Origin: Variovorax boronicumulans
Lineage (GTDB): Bacteria; Pseudomonadota; Gammaproteobacteria; Burkholderiales; Burkholderiaceae_C
Assembly (NCBI RefSeq): GCF_029892485.1
Contig: NZ_JARXVG010000016.1
Coordinates: forward strand, 50,715-114,714
Reading direction: 5' to 3'
DNA: 64,000 nucleotides
In this document: positions 24,674-33,520 of the stretch, in pieces
Layout: every line of letters begins with the position of its first letter
How positions within the stretch are numbered: the first letter of the stretch is position 1
Program-made: the position numbers and the translations under genes
The notes under the pieces: model-generated
Told to the model about the DNA's origin: nothing
The model's input: the letters and a program-made list of their open reading frames with translations, nothing else
The model's database searches: none

Positions 24674-26053
24674 TCAGCGCATCGGCAGCGCAAGCAGCAA
24701 AGTGACCATCGACCCGATGGCCGCGCAGGCGGCAAGCAACGGCATCACGCCGACCTTGAAGCGGAACAGCGCGACGGCCGCGGCGATGGCGATGGCTGCC
24801 GAGATCGCGTCGAAGCGGCCTCCGAAGCCCTGCGGCCACAGCACGTGGTACGCGAAGAAGAGCGCCAGGTTCAGGATCACGCCGACCACGGCCGCAGTGA
24901 TGGCCGACAGCGGCGCAGTGAAGCGCAGCTTGCCGTGCGTGGCCTCGATGGCCGGCCCGCCCGCAAGGATGAAGATGAATGACGGCAGGAAGGTGAAGAA
25001 GGTGACGACTGTGGCCGCCAGCGCTCCCGAGAGGAACAGCGCATCGGGTCCCAGGACCTGCTTGAGCCATCCGCCGACGAAGCCGACGAAAGCCACGACC
25101 ATGATGAGCGGCCCCGGCGTCGTCTCGCCCAGGGCAAGTCCGTCGATCATCTGTGTCGCCGACAGCCACTGCTGGTGTTCGACAGCGCCCTGGTAAACGT
25201 AGGGCAGCACCGCGTAGGCACCACCGAAGGTCAGCAACGCCGCCTTGGTGAAAAACCAGCCCATCTGTGCGAGCGTGCCCTGCAGTCCCTGCGTGGCAAT
25301 CAGGGCGCCCATGGCCAGCAGCCAAAGGCCCAGGCCGACCGCGAGGATCCTGGCGAGGTGCGAGCGCGAGAAGCGCGCGTGCGGCGGCGTTGGCGTGTCG
25401 TCGTCGATCAGCGCCGGGCCGTAGCTTTGCTTCGCGCTGCCGTGGCCGCCACCGAGCGCGAACACGCCGGGTGCCCATCGCGCCCCGAGGTGGCCGATCA
25501 GTCCGGCTGCGATCACGATCGCTGGGAATGGCGCGCCGAACGCGAAGATGGCCACGAAGGCCGCGGCTGCAATGCCCCACATCCATCCGTTCTTCAATGC
25601 GCGGCTGCCGATGCGGTGTGCCGCATGGAGCACCAGCGCCGTGACCGCCGGCTTGATGCCGTAGAAGATGCCGGCCACCACCGGCACGTTGCCAAAGCGC
25701 ATGTAGATCCACGACAGCGCGATCAGGATGAACAGCGACGGCAGGACGAACAGGGCGCCGGCAACGATGCCGCCGCGCGTGCGGTGCATGAGCCAGCCGA
25801 TGTAGGTGGCCAGTTGCTGCGCCTCGGGGCCGGGCAGCAGCATGCAGAAGTTCAGCGCATGCAGAAAACGTTTTTCGCTGATCCAGCGGCGCCGCTCCAC
25901 GAGCTCGGTGTGCATGATCGCGATCTGTCCAGCCGGGCCGCCGAAGCTGATGAAGCCGAGCTTGAGCCAGAAGCGAAAAGCCTCGGCGAAGGAAACGGTG
26001 GGGGGCGGTGCGCCGTGCGCGGGGGAGGTGTCGTCGGAAATAGCGGTGTCCAC
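24674..26053 (-). CDS. chrA: Chromate transporter ChrA
   Basis: A 459-residue long-chain CHR protein with two homologous halves. The N-terminal half reads FWLKLGFISFGGPAGQIAIM, then LPGPEAQQLATYIGW. The C-terminal half repeats the pattern in FFTKAALLTFGGAYAVLPYV and LGETTPGPLIMVVAFVGF. It exports chromate from the cytoplasm using the proton gradient. The start is GTG at 26053 with GGAG 6 bases upstream. No chrB regulator is adjacent. The 115-bp gap upstream holds a CCGGGA/TCCCGG hairpin without a T-run. Confidence 0.94.
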   Translation of the reverse strand: MDTAISDDTSPAHGAPPPTVSFAEAFRFWLKLGFISFGGPAGQIAIMHTELVERRRWISEKRFLHALNFCMLLPGPEAQQLATYIGWLMHRTRGGIVAGALFVLPSLFILIALSWIYMRFGNVPVVAGIFYGIKPAVTALVLHAAHRIGSRALKNGWMWGIAAAAFVAIFAFGAPFPAIVIAAGLIGHLGARWAPGVFALGGGHGSAKQSYGPALIDDDTPTPPHARFSRSHLARILAVGLGLWLLAMGALIATQGLQGTLAQMGWFFTKAALLTFGGAYAVLPYVYQGAVEHQQWLSATQMIDGLALGETTPGPLIMVVAFVGFVGGWLKQVLGPDALFLSGALAATVVTFFTFLPSFIFILAGGPAIEATHGKLRFTAPLSAITAAVVGVILNLALFFAYHVLWPQGFGGRFDAISAAIAIAAAVALFRFKVGVMPLLAACAAIGSMVTLLLALPMR

Positions 26054-26168
26054 GGAAAGCTCCGTTGTGAGTCACCAGCACTTGGACGGGACACCGTCGA
26101 TCTTTGCAGGCCGGGAGGCTGTGTTCCCGGGATGCGGATGGTAGCAGCGAAGCCGAATCCCGCGCCCG

Positions 26169-29100
26169 TCAGCTGCCGGCCCACACGTCGAGCACGTAGC
26201 GTTGGTCGGCAATCATCTTGTCCATCCAGGTATTGCTGTCGTGCCCGTGTTCGCGCGCGATGTCGGTCAGCGTGCGCCGCACGTCGGGCTCCATGCGCGA
26301 GCCGTCGCCGCACACGTAGATCACGCCGCCGGCTTCGAGCAGCTTCCACACGGCCGCGGCCTGTTCGCGGATCAGGTCCTGCACATAGACCTTGCGCTCG
26401 CCCGAGCGCGAGAACGCGGTGTGCAGCTTCATCAGGCCGCGGTGCGACCACCCCTGCAGCTCCTCGGCATAGATGAAGTCCTGCTCCGGATGGCGGCAGC
26501 CGAAGAACAGCATCGCCTCGCCCAATGCTTCGCCGCGCTCGGCCCGCGCCGCGCGCTCCTGCAGGAAGCCGCGGAACGGCGCAAGGCCGGTGCCGGGGCC
26601 GATCATGATCAGCGGACGCTTCGCGTCTTCCGGCAGGCGGAAGCCCTCGGCCGTGGTCTCGCGGATCACGCCGTGCACCGTGTCGCCCGCCTCCGCGCGC
26701 GCCAGGTAGTTGGAGCACACGCCCTCGAAGGTGCCGTTGCCCGAGAGCGCGGGCTCGCTCACCACGCCCACGGTCACGCTGCAGCGGCCCGGCGTCATCG
26801 CCGGCGACGAAGAGATCGAGTAGTAGCGCGGCGACAGCGGCGACAGCATTTCCAGGAACACCGCGAACGGTACTTGGCAGGCGCGGTGTTCTTCCAGCAG
26901 TTCGAGCAGCGACTTGCGCTTGTGCAGCACCTCGGCCTTGTACGCGGCCTGCGAGGCCTCGTCGCTGCCCGAGAGCGCGGCGAGCTTCGGCTTGGTGAAG
27001 GGGCACTCGGTGTGGGCCGCGAGCGTGGCGATCTGCTTGCGCGTGGCCACGTCCTGCAGTTCGACGTAGTCGCCCAGCAGGCGGTCGACCGCGATCACCT
27101 GGTCGACTGGCAGTGCGGCCTTGCGGCCCGGCACGGCCGAAAGGCGCACATGCGCCGAGCGGTCGAAGCCGAAGCGCGCCATCGCACGTTCGACCTGCGC
27201 GGGGCTGTTGCGCGGCACCACGCTCAGGTGGTCACCGGGCACGTAGTTCACGCCCTCGGGCAGCATCAGCTCGACGTGGCGCGTGGAGCGGCTGCTCTCG
27301 GCATCGCTGCCGGGGCTTTGCAGTTCGCGGTTCTCGACGACGCGCAAGGCCACGGCGCCCAGCGCATCGACCAGCGCGTTCTTCTGCGGCGGCGGCAGTT
27401 CCTCGAGCGTGTAGAGCGGCTCGGCCTCGGCCGGCGTGTCGGCGCCGGCCTTGATGCCGAAGGCCTTCACCAGCTCGGGCCAGAGCGCATCGCTCCAGTC
27501 CTGGAAGGCACCGTCCATGTCCTCGCGCGCATCGCCTTCGCCGCGCGGATGCACGCGCGTGGCGCCCAGCGTTTCGAGCCGCTCGTCGATGCGGCGCGGC
27601 ACGGCCTGGTAGGTAGCGGCCCAGTCGGTGTTGCCGCAGCCGAACACGCTGAAGCGCACGCCGTTGAGCGCGTCGTCGGCCTTGTCGAGCCAGCGGTGGA
27701 ACTCGGCCGCGTTGTCGGGCGCGACGCCGTTGTACGAGGCGCAGACGATCGCCACCGCACCGTTGGCCGGCAGGCGCTCGGCATAGTCGTCGAGCGAGGC
27801 CACCTGCGTGGAAAAGCCGCGCAGCTCGCCGGCCTCGGCCAGTTGCCGCGCGAGGTCTTCGGCGGTGCCGAGGTTGGAGCCCTGCAGCACCAGCAACGAG
27901 GTGCCGTGGCGCGCCGCTTGAGGTTTGCGCGCGACGGGTTTGGCGGGTGCGTCCGGCGTGGCGTTCGCTTCGCCGTTGCCGCGCGGGCGTGAGGCCGGAT
28001 CGCGCAAGAGCGCCTTGATCTTGAAGTTCTCCGGCTTGATCGTCAGCGCTTCCTTGATCTTGAGCTTGTAGCCCGTGTGATCGACCAGGTTGAAGCGTTG
28101 CAGGATCATGCCCAGCGTGAGCACCGCCTCCTGCAGGGCGAACTGCCGCCCGATGCAGGCGCGCTGCCCGTTGCCGAAGGGCTTGAAGGCATTCACCGGC
28201 CGCTCGCGCTCGGCTTCGCGGCTGAAATTGTCGGGGTTGAACTGGTCGGCGTTCTCGCCCCAGATGCCCTTGTCACGGTGCAGCGCGAGCGCATGCATGA
28301 TGACCATGTTGTTCTTCTTGATCGTGTACTGGCCGCCGATGGTCGTGTCTTCCTTGGCGCGCATCGAGATGGCGGGCGCGGTCGGGTACATGCGCAGCGA
28401 TTCCTTGAGCACCTGCATCACGTACTGCAGGCGGTTGACCTGCGCATAGGTGGGCTTCTGCGAGGTGTCGCCACCGAACACGCTGTCGACCTCGGCCTGC
28501 GCCTTGGCCATGGCCTCGGGGCTGTTGAGCAAAAAGTAGATCGCGAACGAGAGCAGGCCGCTGGTGGTCTCGTGGCCCGCGATGAGGAATTCGATGCACT
28601 CGTCGCGGATCATCTTGTCGGTGAGCTGCTCGCCGCTCTTCTTGTCCACGCCCGCGATCATGTAGCTCAGGAGGTCGGGCTTGGTGGCGATGTCGGCTCC
28701 GCTCGCGCGCCGCTCCTCGATGATGTCTTCCACCATCTTGTGCATGTAGCGGATGTCCTTGCGCTGCTGGTTGAGCTCCTTCTTGAGCATCAGCTCTTCG
28801 AGCGGCAGGCCGCGGCGGTTCTGCACCGTCTCCAGCGTGCGCACCATCGCATCGACAAAAGGATGGAAGCCCTCGCGGTAGAACGAATTGAAGCGGTAGC
28901 CGAAGCCGCACAGGCCGATGGTGTCCAGCGTGAGCGCGGTCATGTCGCGCACCACGTCCACTTCTTCGTCGAAGTTCAGCCGCTCCCACTTGGTGACCAG
29001 CTGGCCCGCGATGTCCAGCATCATCGGGTGGTAGGCCTGCATCGCGCGCTGGCTGAAGTTGGCCAGCAGGATGTTGTGCGGCTTGGACCAGGTCTCTTCG

Positions 29101-29387
29101 TGCGTGTCGGAGGTGAAGAGGCCGTGCGATGCGGCGCGCAGCCGGCGCAATGCACCGCGCGTGCTCTTGTCGAAGCGCGCTTCCTCGCAGAGCTCGTCGA
29201 CCAGCGCGGGCGACGACACCACGATCACCGGCATGCCCGGCATGTCGAGCCAGTAGATGCCGCCCAGGTCCTGCGCGATCTTCCACATGTCGAGCACGGG
29301 GGAGTCGGAGCCGATCGACAGCAGGTTTCCGACGAAGGGTTTCTTCGCCGGATGCGGGATCGGATAGAGCGAGTTTTTGCCTGCCAT
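26169..29387 (-). CDS. Bifunctional cytochrome P450/NADPH-P450 reductase (CYP102-like)
   Basis: A 1072-residue self-sufficient monooxygenase of the P450 BM3 type, which hydroxylates fatty acids or similar chains. The heme domain covers about 1-465: opening IPHPAKKPFVGNL, I-helix AGHETTSG, ExxR region KESLRMYP, and heme ligand Cys411 in FGNGQRACIGRQFA. A linker leads to an FMN flavodoxin domain from about 490 (LLVLQGSNLGTAEDLARQLA). An FAD domain (RYYSISSSP) and an NADPH domain (MIGPGTGLAPFRGFLQERAA) follow, to a C-terminal WAGS. The length matches CYP102A1. Confidence 0.95.
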   Translation of the reverse strand: MAGKNSLYPIPHPAKKPFVGNLLSIGSDSPVLDMWKIAQDLGGIYWLDMPGMPVIVVSSPALVDELCEEARFDKSTRGALRRLRAASHGLFTSDTHEETWSKPHNILLANFSQRAMQAYHPMMLDIAGQLVTKWERLNFDEEVDVVRDMTALTLDTIGLCGFGYRFNSFYREGFHPFVDAMVRTLETVQNRRGLPLEELMLKKELNQQRKDIRYMHKMVEDIIEERRASGADIATKPDLLSYMIAGVDKKSGEQLTDKMIRDECIEFLIAGHETTSGLLSFAIYFLLNSPEAMAKAQAEVDSVFGGDTSQKPTYAQVNRLQYVMQVLKESLRMYPTAPAISMRAKEDTTIGGQYTIKKNNMVIMHALALHRDKGIWGENADQFNPDNFSREAERERPVNAFKPFGNGQRACIGRQFALQEAVLTLGMILQRFNLVDHTGYKLKIKEALTIKPENFKIKALLRDPASRPRGNGEANATPDAPAKPVARKPQAARHGTSLLVLQGSNLGTAEDLARQLAEAGELRGFSTQVASLDDYAERLPANGAVAIVCASYNGVAPDNAAEFHRWLDKADDALNGVRFSVFGCGNTDWAATYQAVPRRIDERLETLGATRVHPRGEGDAREDMDGAFQDWSDALWPELVKAFGIKAGADTPAEAEPLYTLEELPPPQKNALVDALGAVALRVVENRELQSPGSDAESSRSTRHVELMLPEGVNYVPGDHLSVVPRNSPAQVERAMARFGFDRSAHVRLSAVPGRKAALPVDQVIAVDRLLGDYVELQDVATRKQIATLAAHTECPFTKPKLAALSGSDEASQAAYKAEVLHKRKSLLELLEEHRACQVPFAVFLEMLSPLSPRYYSISSSPAMTPGRCSVTVGVVSEPALSGNGTFEGVCSNYLARAEAGDTVHGVIRETTAEGFRLPEDAKRPLIMIGPGTGLAPFRGFLQERAARAERGEALGEAMLFFGCRHPEQDFIYAEELQGWSHRGLMKLHTAFSRSGERKVYVQDLIREQAAAVWKLLEAGGVIYVCGDGSRMEPDVRRTLTDIAREHGHDSNTWMDKMIADQRYVLDVWAGS

Positions 29388-29550
29388 TTGGTGTTGTGCC
29401 TTTTGGAATGGACCCGCTTCGGAAATCCGTGAGGTGCCACCCGGAGTATCCGGACGGCACAGGGGGCAGGCAGGACGGGGTTTCCCCTAGAAATGTCCGT
29501 GCGGTTCTCGGCTGCGAAGAGCTTGGGGTGCGCTCGCGCAGTTCAGGGCG

Positions 29551-29646
29551 CGCTCGCGCCGACGGGGTGCCTTGCTCCGCGAATGTCCCCCGCCCTTCGG
29601 GCTCCTCCTTGATTTCGCTGCGCAAGGCACCCCATCGGCGCGAGCG
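29551..29646. repeat. 96-nt structured repeat, unit 1
   Basis: Outer arms of 25 nt (29551-29575 and 29622-29646) pair with one mismatch around a 46-nt core (29576-29621) that contains a small hairpin GCCC-TTC-GGGC. It lies in a 443-bp gap between the substrate-binding protein stop and the P450 start, both on the minus strand. Unit 2 repeats the core in opposite orientation. Apart from these two units I see nothing coding in this gap. Confidence 0.85.
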
Positions 29647-29693
29647 TTGTGAGCGTCGGTGGTTGGTCGCTCGATCACCCGGAGCGTGCCCAG

Positions 29694-29789
29694 GTGCGAA
29701 GAGCACCGGGTGCTCCCCGCAGCGAAATCAAGGAGGAGGGCGAAGCCCGGGGGACATTCGCGGAGGGGAGTACCCGGTGTTCTTCGCAC
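29694..29789. repeat. 96-nt structured repeat, unit 2 (inverted)
   Basis: Outer arms of 25 nt (29694-29718 and 29765-29789) pair with two G-T wobbles around a 46-nt core (29719-29764). In the same orientation this core equals that of unit 1 except for the inner hairpin, which reads GGGC-TTC-GCCC instead of GCCC-TTC-GGGC. The outer arms are mostly different in sequence from unit 1 but the same length. Confidence 0.85.
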
Positions 29790-29830
29790 GCCCCCCGACC
29801 TGAGAAAACTCGAACCCCATCAGCAAAAAG

Positions 29831-31087
29831 TCAGGGCCGAACCATCTTGCACTCGGTCCCCTGCGCCAGCTCGTTGCCGGTGTAGACCGCGTCGGTGCGA
29901 AAGCCGTAGTTCGTACCTTCCCAGCCCGTCTTCACCGTCTTGCCGTCCACCGGCGCGATGGTGTTGACCACCTGCGGCAGCAGCAACTGGTGGTCTTCGG
30001 CGCGCATGCGCACCGGGCCGACCACCGAGTCGAAGACCATGTCTTCGAGCGCGCGCGCCACCTTCACGGTGTCGTCGCTGCCGGCCTTGTTGATGGCCAG
30101 CGCCAGGAGGCGCGGCGTCATGTCGATGCGCGGCGCGAGAAAGTCCTTGCCGGTCTTGGCCCTGTAGGCCTTGGCCAGCGCGTCTGCCTTGGGTGTGTCG
30201 GCTTGGCCCGGGTGCCACTCGGCCACCCAGGTCAACTGCCCTGTCTTCGCTTGCGACACCGCGGTGACGGTGCCCGGCACCGAGCCCGCGCTGTGGTTGA
30301 AGTAGCGCAGGTTGTAGCCCGCATCGCCCGCGGCCTTGAGCAGCAGCGTCATGTCCTGTCCCCAGTTGCCGGTGATGACCGAATCGGCGCCGCTCTGGCG
30401 GATGTTGGCGATGTAGGGCGCGAAGTCCTTCACGCGGCCGATGGGGTGCAGCGCCTCGCCCACGAACTGCACGTCGGGCCGTGCGAGGCCGACCATCTGC
30501 CGGCCGTAGCTGGCCCACTGCTTGCCGTGCGCATAGTCCTGGTTGAGCAGGTAGACCTTCTTCACATCCGGCGTCTTCTTGATGTAGTTGGCCAGCGCCT
30601 TCATCTTCATCGCGGTATTGGCCTCGGTCTGGAAGTGCCAGAAGCTGCAGCCCTTGCCGGTCATCTCGGGGTCGATGGAGGAGTGGTTCAACACGATCAG
30701 CTCCTTCCCCGGATTGCGCTGGTTCCAGCGCGCCACCGACTGCACCAGCGCCGTGACCACCGAGGAGCCCGAGCCACCCGTGACGATGGCCTTCGCGCCC
30801 TGGTCGATGGCCGCCTGCAGCGCGCTTTGGCTCTCCTGCGCCGAGAGCTTGCTGTCGAACTGCAGCAGCTGCAGCCTGGTGCCGCCGAGCACGCCGCCCT
30901 TGGCGTTGATGTCCTCGATGGCGTACTGCGTGTGCATCAGCATCAGCTCGCCGACGTTGGCGAAGGGGCCCGAAAGCGGATCGATGTAGGCGATCTTGTA
31001 GGTCGGCTGCTGCGCATGCGCTGCGCCCGCGATGCAAAGCAGGCAGGCAAGGGCGATCCGCGTCGAGGGCGCTTTCTTGAGCTTCAT
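29831..31087 (-). CDS. ABC transporter substrate-binding protein (branched-chain amino acid type)
   Basis: A 418-residue periplasmic binding protein of the LivJ/HAAT family with a Sec signal peptide (cleavage after AHA, about residue 25). The typical opening KIAYIDPLSGPFANVGELML is followed by the two-lobed body. GGAG lies 7 bases before the ATG. No permease or ATPase genes are adjacent. In this context, next to acyl-CoA ligase and carboxylase genes, the ligand may be a carboxylic acid rather than an amino acid. It is 24 bases downstream of a tetR gene and likely co-transcribed. Confidence 0.9.
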   Translation of the reverse strand: MKLKKAPSTRIALACLLCIAGAAHAQQPTYKIAYIDPLSGPFANVGELMLMHTQYAIEDINAKGGVLGGTRLQLLQFDSKLSAQESQSALQAAIDQGAKAIVTGGSGSSVVTALVQSVARWNQRNPGKELIVLNHSSIDPEMTGKGCSFWHFQTEANTAMKMKALANYIKKTPDVKKVYLLNQDYAHGKQWASYGRQMVGLARPDVQFVGEALHPIGRVKDFAPYIANIRQSGADSVITGNWGQDMTLLLKAAGDAGYNLRYFNHSAGSVPGTVTAVSQAKTGQLTWVAEWHPGQADTPKADALAKAYRAKTGKDFLAPRIDMTPRLLALAINKAGSDDTVKVARALEDMVFDSVVGPVRMRAEDHQLLLPQVVNTIAPVDGKTVKTGWEGTNYGFRTDAVYTGNELAQGTECKMVRP

Positions 31088-31111
31088 GGTGTGTCTCCGG
31101 AGGTTGTGCAA

Positions 31112-31810
31112 TCAGTCTTTGGCGCGCAGCCCGATCACGCGGCTTGCGAGCTTCGTGAGCTCGACCACCACCTCGTCGGGCGAGAGCCGGCCGCCGGGGC
31201 GGTACCAGCTGTACAGGAAGCCCGGCAGGCTGCAGGCCGCGAGCGCGGTGATCTTGGTCTCGCCGAAGTCGAGGTCGCCATCGCGCCGCGCCTCTTCGAG
31301 CAGCGGGCAAAGCAGGTCGTAGAAGTGGTGCGCGAGCTTCTTCTGCGCCGCGATGTACTCGGGCCGGTACACCTGCGGCTCGCGGTACGGAAAGAAGGCG
31401 CAGGGGTGATGCACGATGGTCGCGCGGATCAGCCGCTCGATGCCCTCGAGCACCTTCTCGCTCGCCCGGCGCGGGTCGTCGGCGGCGAAATCGAGCGCAG
31501 TGAAGCAGTCGACCGCGGGGCGCCACGACAGCGTCTCGAAGATCTCCTGCTTGTCGCGGAAGTAGTAGTACACGAAGGGCTTGGTCACGCCGAGCGCGCG
31601 AACGATCTGCGCCATCGTCGTGTTGGCGTAGCCCTGCGCGGCGAAGAGTTGCGCGGCCGCCTGCAGGATGCGCTCGCGCTGCGCGTCGGTGCTCTGCGTG
31701 GCCGCGCGCTGGCGGCCTGTGCCCTGCGGCAGGTGCGGTTGTGCCGCTGTGGCCGTTGGTTGCTTGTCGGCCCCAGAGGGTTTGTGCCGTGTCGCGGAAG
31801 TTATACCCAT
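31112..31810 (-). CDS. TetR family regulator of the acyl-CoA gene cluster
   Basis: A 232-residue TetR protein with a Gln/Thr/Ala-rich N-terminal leader of about 40 residues before the helix-turn-helix (AQRERILQAAAQLFAAQGY, VTKPFVYYYFRDKQEIF). The start ATG at 31810 lies inside a 12-bp palindrome (31804-31815), which would allow autoregulation. It is divergent from the acyl-CoA synthetase and carboxylase genes and upstream of the binding-protein gene, so it probably controls both sides. Confidence 0.88.
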   Translation of the reverse strand: MGITSATRHKPSGADKQPTATAAQPHLPQGTGRQRAATQSTDAQRERILQAAAQLFAAQGYANTTMAQIVRALGVTKPFVYYYFRDKQEIFETLSWRPAVDCFTALDFAADDPRRASEKVLEGIERLIRATIVHHPCAFFPYREPQVYRPEYIAAQKKLAHHFYDLLCPLLEEARRDGDLDFGETKITALAACSLPGFLYSWYRPGGRLSPDEVVVELTKLASRVIGLRAKD

Positions 31811-31815
31811 GGGTA
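31804..31815. promoter_or_regulatory. Palindrome at the tetR start, candidate operator
   Basis: TACCCATGGGTA is a perfect 12-bp palindrome spanning the tetR start codon. A related half-site ACCCATTGG follows about 30 bases to the right. It is positioned to control the divergent tetR and acyl-CoA synthetase genes. Confidence 0.5.
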
Positions 31816-31896
31816 GGATTGTTCGTGCACCATGCACCCATTGGCAAGCGCCTGCCCCTTGCAGGCGGCTATCGATAACCCTGAGAAAGAGACGCC

Positions 31897-33510
31897 ATGG
31901 AGACACTGCCCGACCGTCCGCAACAGCCTTTGCACGAATACCTGCGCACCCATGCGCGCGAGCGCGGCGAGCGCGCCGCCTGCATCTGGTACGGCCATGC
32001 GATGAGCTGGTCCGAGCTCGACCGCGCGAGCGACGCCTTCGCCGCGCGGCTGCAAGCCCTTGGTGTGAAGAAGGGCGAGCCGGTCGTGCTCTTTCTCAAC
32101 AACTGCCCGCAGTACCTGGTCGCGCACTTCGGCATCCAGAAGATCGGCGCCATCGTCTGCCCGAGTGGCCCGCTCAACAAGGAGCACGAGCTGGCGTACC
32201 AGGTCAACGACCTGAAGGCGCGCGTGATCGTCGCGGCTGCATCGCTGCTGCCGGTGGTGCGCAAGGTGCAGCCCGACAGCGCGCTCGCGCATGTGTTCGT
32301 GGTGCACTACGCGGACCTGCTGCCCGTGCCGGCCGCGCTCGACCTGCCGGCGGAACTCGCTGCCGAGCAGAAGACGCAGCGCAATGTGCCGTCCGATTGC
32401 GAAGACTTTCTTGCGGTGATGAAGTCCGATGCGAAGCCGGCGCCTGTGGCCGTCGACATGGACGACGTCGCACTCATGACCTACACCTCGGGCACCACCG
32501 GCCTGCCCAAGGGCGCAATGCTGAGCTACGGCAACGCGCTCTTCAAGACGCGCGCCGCGGCCGACTGCAACGGCGTGGGGTCGCACGATGTGCTGCTCTC
32601 CATCGCGCCGCTATATCACATCGCGGGCATGCTGATGGGCGTGAACGTGCCGGTGTTGAGCGGCGCCACCTCGGTGCTGCTGCACCGCTTCGATCCGCGC
32701 GCGGTGCTGCAGGCCATCGCGACGTACAGGGTCAGCTGGTGGTACAGCATCGCGCCGATGAACGTGGCATGCATGCAGGTGCCCGACATCGCGGGCTTCG
32801 ACCTGTCGAGCCTCAAGATGAACCCGGTGACGAGCTTTGGCATCACCTTCACCGAACCGCTCGCCGCGCAGTGGCGCTCGCATGCCGCGAATTGCACGTC
32901 GTTCGAGGCCGCCTACGGTCTCAGCGAAACCCACACCTGCGACACCTACACGCCGCACCATGCGCCGCGCTGGGGCACGCAAGGCATTGCAGTGCCTGGC
33001 GTGACGATTCGCATCGTCGACACCGAAACGCAGGCCGACATGCCCGCCGGCGAAGTCGGCGAGATCGTGCTCACCAGCCCGGGCTCCTTCAAGGGCTACT
33101 GGAACAAGCCCGAGGCCACAGCCGCCACCTTGCGGAACGGCTGGGTGCACACGGGCGACATGGGCAAGCTCGATGCCGACGGCTACCTCACCTTCATCGG
33201 CCGCTTCAAGGAGATGATCAAGGTCTCGGGCTACAGCGTGTTCCCGGAAGAGGTAGAGACCATCCTCATCAAGCATCCCGCCGTGGCGCAGGCCGCGGTG
33301 ATCGCGCAGCCAGATGCGGAGAAGGGCGAAGTCGTGAAGGCCTTCATCGTGCGCAAGCCCGATGCCCAGCTCGATGCCGACGCACTCATCGCCTGGTCGC
33401 GCGACAACATGGCGAGCTACAAGGCGCCGCGCGCCGTGAGCTTCATCGATGCATTGCCCACGACGGGCGCCGGCAAGGTGCTGCGCCGGTTGCTCAAAGA
33501 CAAGAACTGA
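31897..33510 (+). CDS. AMP-forming acyl-CoA synthetase
   Basis: A 537-residue adenylate-forming ligase that activates a carboxylic acid to its CoA thioester. The P-loop-like motif is YTSGTTGLPKGAM and the acyl-binding turn AAYGLSETHTCDTYT. The hinge region is TGDMGKLDADGYLTFIGRFK, and the C-terminal catalytic Lys is in TTGAGKVLRRLL. Chain length is not predictable, but long- or medium-chain acyl is likely. The carboxylase gene begins 10 bases after the stop, so the two work in sequence. Confidence 0.92.
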   Translation: METLPDRPQQPLHEYLRTHARERGERAACIWYGHAMSWSELDRASDAFAARLQALGVKKGEPVVLFLNNCPQYLVAHFGIQKIGAIVCPSGPLNKEHELAYQVNDLKARVIVAAASLLPVVRKVQPDSALAHVFVVHYADLLPVPAALDLPAELAAEQKTQRNVPSDCEDFLAVMKSDAKPAPVAVDMDDVALMTYTSGTTGLPKGAMLSYGNALFKTRAAADCNGVGSHDVLLSIAPLYHIAGMLMGVNVPVLSGATSVLLHRFDPRAVLQAIATYRVSWWYSIAPMNVACMQVPDIAGFDLSSLKMNPVTSFGITFTEPLAAQWRSHAANCTSFEAAYGLSETHTCDTYTPHHAPRWGTQGIAVPGVTIRIVDTETQADMPAGEVGEIVLTSPGSFKGYWNKPEATAATLRNGWVHTGDMGKLDADGYLTFIGRFKEMIKVSGYSVFPEEVETILIKHPAVAQAAVIAQPDAEKGEVVKAFIVRKPDAQLDADALIAWSRDNMASYKAPRAVSFIDALPTTGAGKVLRRLLKDKN

Positions 33511-33520
33511 AAGACATCGC

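Noticed and set aside
26202..27992. Open frame of about 600 codons on the plus strand
   Set aside because: Antisense to the reductase half of the P450 fusion; no domain is recognisable.
29551..29789. The paired structured repeats as integron attC sites or a CRISPR array
   Set aside because: The conserved part is central, not at the ends, typical attC end boxes are missing, no integrase is nearby, and there are only two units in opposite orientation.
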